Of a stretch of 64,000 nt of DNA, positions 60,963-64,000 are shown piece after piece. Each line of letters opens with the position of its first letter. Position 1 is the first letter of the stretch. The stretch lies in contig NC_054389.1 in the NCBI RefSeq assembly GCF_001625195.1, positions 2,698,147-2,762,146 on the forward strand. The letters run 5' to 3'. Source of the DNA: Drechmeria coniospora (lineage: Eukaryota > Ascomycota > Sordariomycetes > Hypocreales > Ophiocordycipitaceae). The translations under genes were made by a program, and so were the position numbers. Below the pieces are notes generated by a model that was not told the origin of the DNA, ran no database searches, and worked only from the letters and a program-made list of their open reading frames with translations.

Positions 60963-62822
60963 GCTGCGATGCTCGTGCTCGTACAGAAACACCTATGCGC
61001 AGATAAGCGATGGATGTGCGAGGGACTTCGCCGGCAAGGTGGCAGGGCGAATGAGGTGCACGAGACTGGTGAGGCGAGCAGATGTTTCTGCGCCTGCGGT
61101 GGCTTCTTGCTGCACCAGCGCCGTATGATGACGATGGTTTGATAAAGACTCAGGTATGGTTTTCTTGTTGCACCAACGCCGTATGGATGACGATGATTTA
61201 ACAAAGACTCAAGTATGGAGTACGGAAAGAGTGCTGTTGGTATTACCATCAAGTGCAGCAGTGTGAGTGGTACCTGTCAGCATAGTCACTGGTACTGCAC
61301 GTACCTGTACCTTGTACCCTTTCCTGGCAGGAACTTGCTAGCACCAGAGGAAAAGCAAGTATTGGTCCCACATACGTGTGCAACGAGTAGGCCAAGTGCT
61401 ACCCAGACTGGTTACCCTATACTTATACTGTAGGATGGCAGGAGCAGGTGCGAACCACGTACAAGAACCTGCATACTACTTACAGTCATCAAGCTCTTCC
61501 GACTGTATCTCTCGGCTCGGTTGTGTAAATAGTCATCATGGGGAGGTTAGGAATGGGCGCTCAGATAGAGAATGAGTACAGGTATTGCGTCGAAATATGA
61601 TCATTTGTTAGCCACAAGCTGGCATATCGGATGTGGGGGCTGACGGCTCGATCCATAATGCATACTGTACCCGACCAGCATCGAGAAGCTGTAGCGACGG
61701 GAGTACGATTGGGATGGGACGAGCTCCTTATCGAATGTCTACCAAACGAACAGTTGGATGTGCTGCAAGGAACATGCGAGTCTATCCTCAGCAGGCTACG
61801 CATTGGCTTCTTTGATCAAGATTTAAGCAACGTACACGTATGTTCCTCCCAGCGGCTGGTATCACAAACTACTCCGTGCATGTACAGGAAGTACTTTTCT
61901 TCACCGTAGTCCACCCAGTAACTATTATTACCCAACGGTCTAGGGTGGGTGACCCACGCACATGACGAACGGTTTTTGGATAATTACATGAACTTGTTTG
62001 AGCGTCAGCTTACACTGTAAACACACAAAAACTTCGCCCATGAATAATACAACGTACATGTATGCATAGTTGTGGCAACGAGGGATCCAGGGTACGGCAT
62101 GACAATTTTGACAATCTCATCAATGTGCTCGTGACCAATTGTGCGGGAGCGTTCGGTGACTCAAGTAAGTGACAGCGGCCTATCCGTTCGTACTGTGAGG
62201 GGACGAAGGGGCCGGCTCGTGGCGACCGGCTTTCATGGCTGCTGCCAGCTCCCAGCCCTAATACAGCATGTTTCGTACATTTGCGGAGTCATACTCTTGT
62301 GGAGGTATTCCGCGCGTACGGAGTAAGTACAGTACTTCGTGCAAGATCGAAAAGCTACATTTCCATTCGAGTCCATTGCTTCGTTTCCCCGCTCTCCATC
62401 ACCCGCTGCGGTCCGCTTTTCCATGAACCTACTTGTGCTTACATGTACGGAGTACAGTACGGAGTAAATAATACTTGTCCTTGCTCCTTCTCCGTAATGC
62501 TTGCTGCGAGTACGGTGCATGTACGGAGTACAGCTACAGTAGACCTCAGTATTACTTAATAGTTGCAAGCAAGTACGTGTTTGTAGGTGTACTTGGGCCT
62601 TACAGTACATGTACTGTGTACCTTGTACTTGTTCTTGTACTGCTCCCACACAACCTTCCTCACTATTTCCATAGTTGTATAATATTCCCAGCCCGCAAAC
62701 CCAACGGCAATCACTATTCCCGGTGCACATTTGACATCGTCAATCGCCATCGCGATCTCCATCGCGATCGCGTTGCATCGAAAAAGGCGGTCAGGGGTTC
62801 TCAATCGGTGCTAGCGCCAGCA
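60963..62822. other. Divergent region between the PPOX-type gene and the Zn2Cys6 gene
   Basis: 1.86 kb without a supportable gene. It holds a 57-base tandem duplication (61103..61218) and GTAC-rich patches at about 61210-61330 and 62310-62650, the latter with GTACGGAGTACAGTACGGAGTA near 62453. The segment just before 62823 is the promoter side of the Zn2Cys6 gene. Confidence 0.6.
61103..61218. repeat. 57-base imperfect tandem duplication
   Basis: Copy 1 (61103..61159) and copy 2 (61161..61218) align over their whole length with one inserted base and several differences, which are mostly C-to-T or G-to-A changes from copy 1 to copy 2. Both contain GCACCA-CGCCGTATG and end AAAGACTCA-GTATGG. 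Confidence 0.85.
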
Positions 62823-64000
62823 ATGGACGCACCATCGTTGCACCTCCCGCACCCGCATTCACACAGCCAACACCACCGCCAGGTCCCGAGCAACTACAAC
62901 CACCACCACGATAACTACCACAATCACAGCCCTCCCGACGACGACGCCAGCGCCAACGCCAACGCCACCCCATCCTCTGCCACTGCTGCGCCCTCCTCGC
63001 CACTCTCGAGCGCGGCGACGTCTCGCTCTCCCGTCGCCGTGTCGCATCCGCTTCCCGACGACGCCGCCAAGCACCAGCAGGAGCTTGAAGGCCCTCACGG
63101 CCATCGGCAGCAGGAGCGGCGGCATGCCGAAAGCTTGCTCAATGGCGAAAACGATGACGTCGACGATATCGACGACCGTGGCCATTCCCTGAAGAAGCAG
63201 AAGCGCAACAAGCCCACCTTGTCTTGCCGCGAGTGCGTAGAGCGGAAAACCAAAGTAGGCCGCGTCCCATGTTGCCCGACGAAGCGGAGCGAAGGAGCAA
63301 CATGGCATCCCCACTCGGCCCTCTTGTGCCAGCCATACCCCCAGACGCCCGTGGATGGATGGACGGATATGGACGCCCGCCGCCGTTGGCGTCTTGTGTC
63401 TTGTCCTCCCCGTCTCGACCCCGTCCGGACTACTTCGTCTCGAGATCGTTTCTGACGGCTGTCTACTACAGTGTGATCGAGGCAGGCCCAACTGTCTCGC
63501 CTGTGAGTCTCTTCCGTCGCATTGGGCCCGAGCTCAACCGATAAGCTAGCTGACCCACGAGCCCAGGCATCAGAAGACAATCCGATTGCAAATATGCTCA
63601 CGTGGCCAATCTTCTCGAGTACGTCTTGTGCCGACGAGCCTAACCCCTCCAGATACGAGCTTGAATGCACGCCCAAGGTCATCGGACTGACATCTCGCCC
63701 TATTTTCACTTGCAGGGAGAGGTCTCGTTCCGTCGTCAACGCCCGCCGCATGACGAAGCCACCCAGGCCACCCTCCGCGTACGGCAACCTGTCGACACCC
63801 AACATTGCCGATCGGGGAGCCATCATCGACCACGATGCCTCGTCCCGTGGCGCCGTCGCCCTCTCCATCGGCCTGCTCTCCAATGTGCCCTACTCCGTCA
63901 CGGGCGCCAGCAACGTCTTCGGCATCGGATCGGAGCACCCCTTTGCCAACTACTGGACCTGCGACGGCGGCCTGGCCGAGGTCATCCTAGTCCTCCCCGA
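62823..64000 (+). CDS. Zn2Cys6 (GAL4-type) transcription factor, 5' part
   Basis: Partial, cut by the window end. Exons are 62823..63254, 63472..63502, 63567..63618 and 63716..beyond 64000. The protein starts with a long His/Asn/Ser/Pro-rich disordered region (about 1-120). It then has a basic stretch KKQKRNKP and the zinc cluster C135-x2-C138-x6-C145-x6-C152-x2-C155-x6-C162, the exact fungal spacing. Two introns cut the cluster: one after CRECVERKTK (63255..63471) and one inside C155 (63503..63566). After the cluster come a linker and the conserved-looking segment SNVPYSVTGASNVFGIGSEHPFANYW. Target genes are unknown. Because of the introns no single open frame shows the whole zinc cluster. 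Confidence 0.85.

Noticed and set aside
1..64000. Possible biosynthetic gene cluster around the aromatic decarboxylase or the Zn2Cys6 regulator.
   Set aside because: No polyketide synthase, peptide synthetase, terpene cyclase, P450 or efflux gene lies near either; neighbours are housekeeping genes.

Overview
The window looks like nuclear DNA of a filamentous ascomycete, most likely a Sordariomycete and possibly Hypocreales; the order is inferred from protein style and not proven. Genes carry short introns (about 50-400 bp) with GT-AG ends and CTAAC/CTGAC-like branch sites, promoters have pyrimidine-rich tracts, and several families are typically fungal (EglC-type GH17 glucanase, NTE1, CnxE, Zn2Cys6 regulator). 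I rebuilt gene models by hand by joining exons wherever the protein family demanded continuity. Every complete model closes in frame, but none was checked against transcripts.

Layout. 0-24.5 kb: 3' end of an unknown gene; GPI-anchored endo-1,3-beta-glucanase; ZIP zinc transporter (Yke4 type); POP5 (RNase P/MRP) convergent with the GPN2 GTPase; NTE1 phospholipase convergent with a PLP-dependent aromatic amino acid decarboxylase; a TM9/EMP70 protein; an arrestin-fold protein. 24.5-30 kb: a gene-poor stretch full of GTAC-rich sequence. 30-49.5 kb: a dense housekeeping block with the molybdenum cofactor fusion protein CnxE, V-ATPase c'' (VMA16), TFIIA gamma (TOA2), a TMEM42-like membrane protein, a CLC chloride/proton exchanger, a Dpb3/CHRAC-type histone-fold protein, U2 snRNP A' (LEA1) and VPS15. 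49.5-64 kb: sparse, with one unknown coiled-coil protein, a 7.4-kb gene-free stretch holding a composite minisatellite, a PPOX-type FMN protein, and the 5' part of a Zn2Cys6 transcription factor cut by the window end.

The genes do not form a biosynthetic cluster; most are unrelated housekeeping genes, often in convergent pairs. Several act in the endomembrane system: VPS15 (PI3-kinase), VMA16 and CLC (organelle acidification), EMP70 and the ZIP transporter (Golgi/ER), NTE1 (ER phospholipid turnover). No rRNA, tRNA, CRISPR array or intact transposon was found.

The most unusual non-coding signal is a dispersed word, GTACTCCGTAC / GTACGGAGTAC, within GTAC-rich islands that fill nearly every intergenic gap and that I did not notice in coding exons. 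The most unusual protein feature is a very long linker in CnxE with a His cluster and repeated Cys-Gly-His-Gly-Met motifs.
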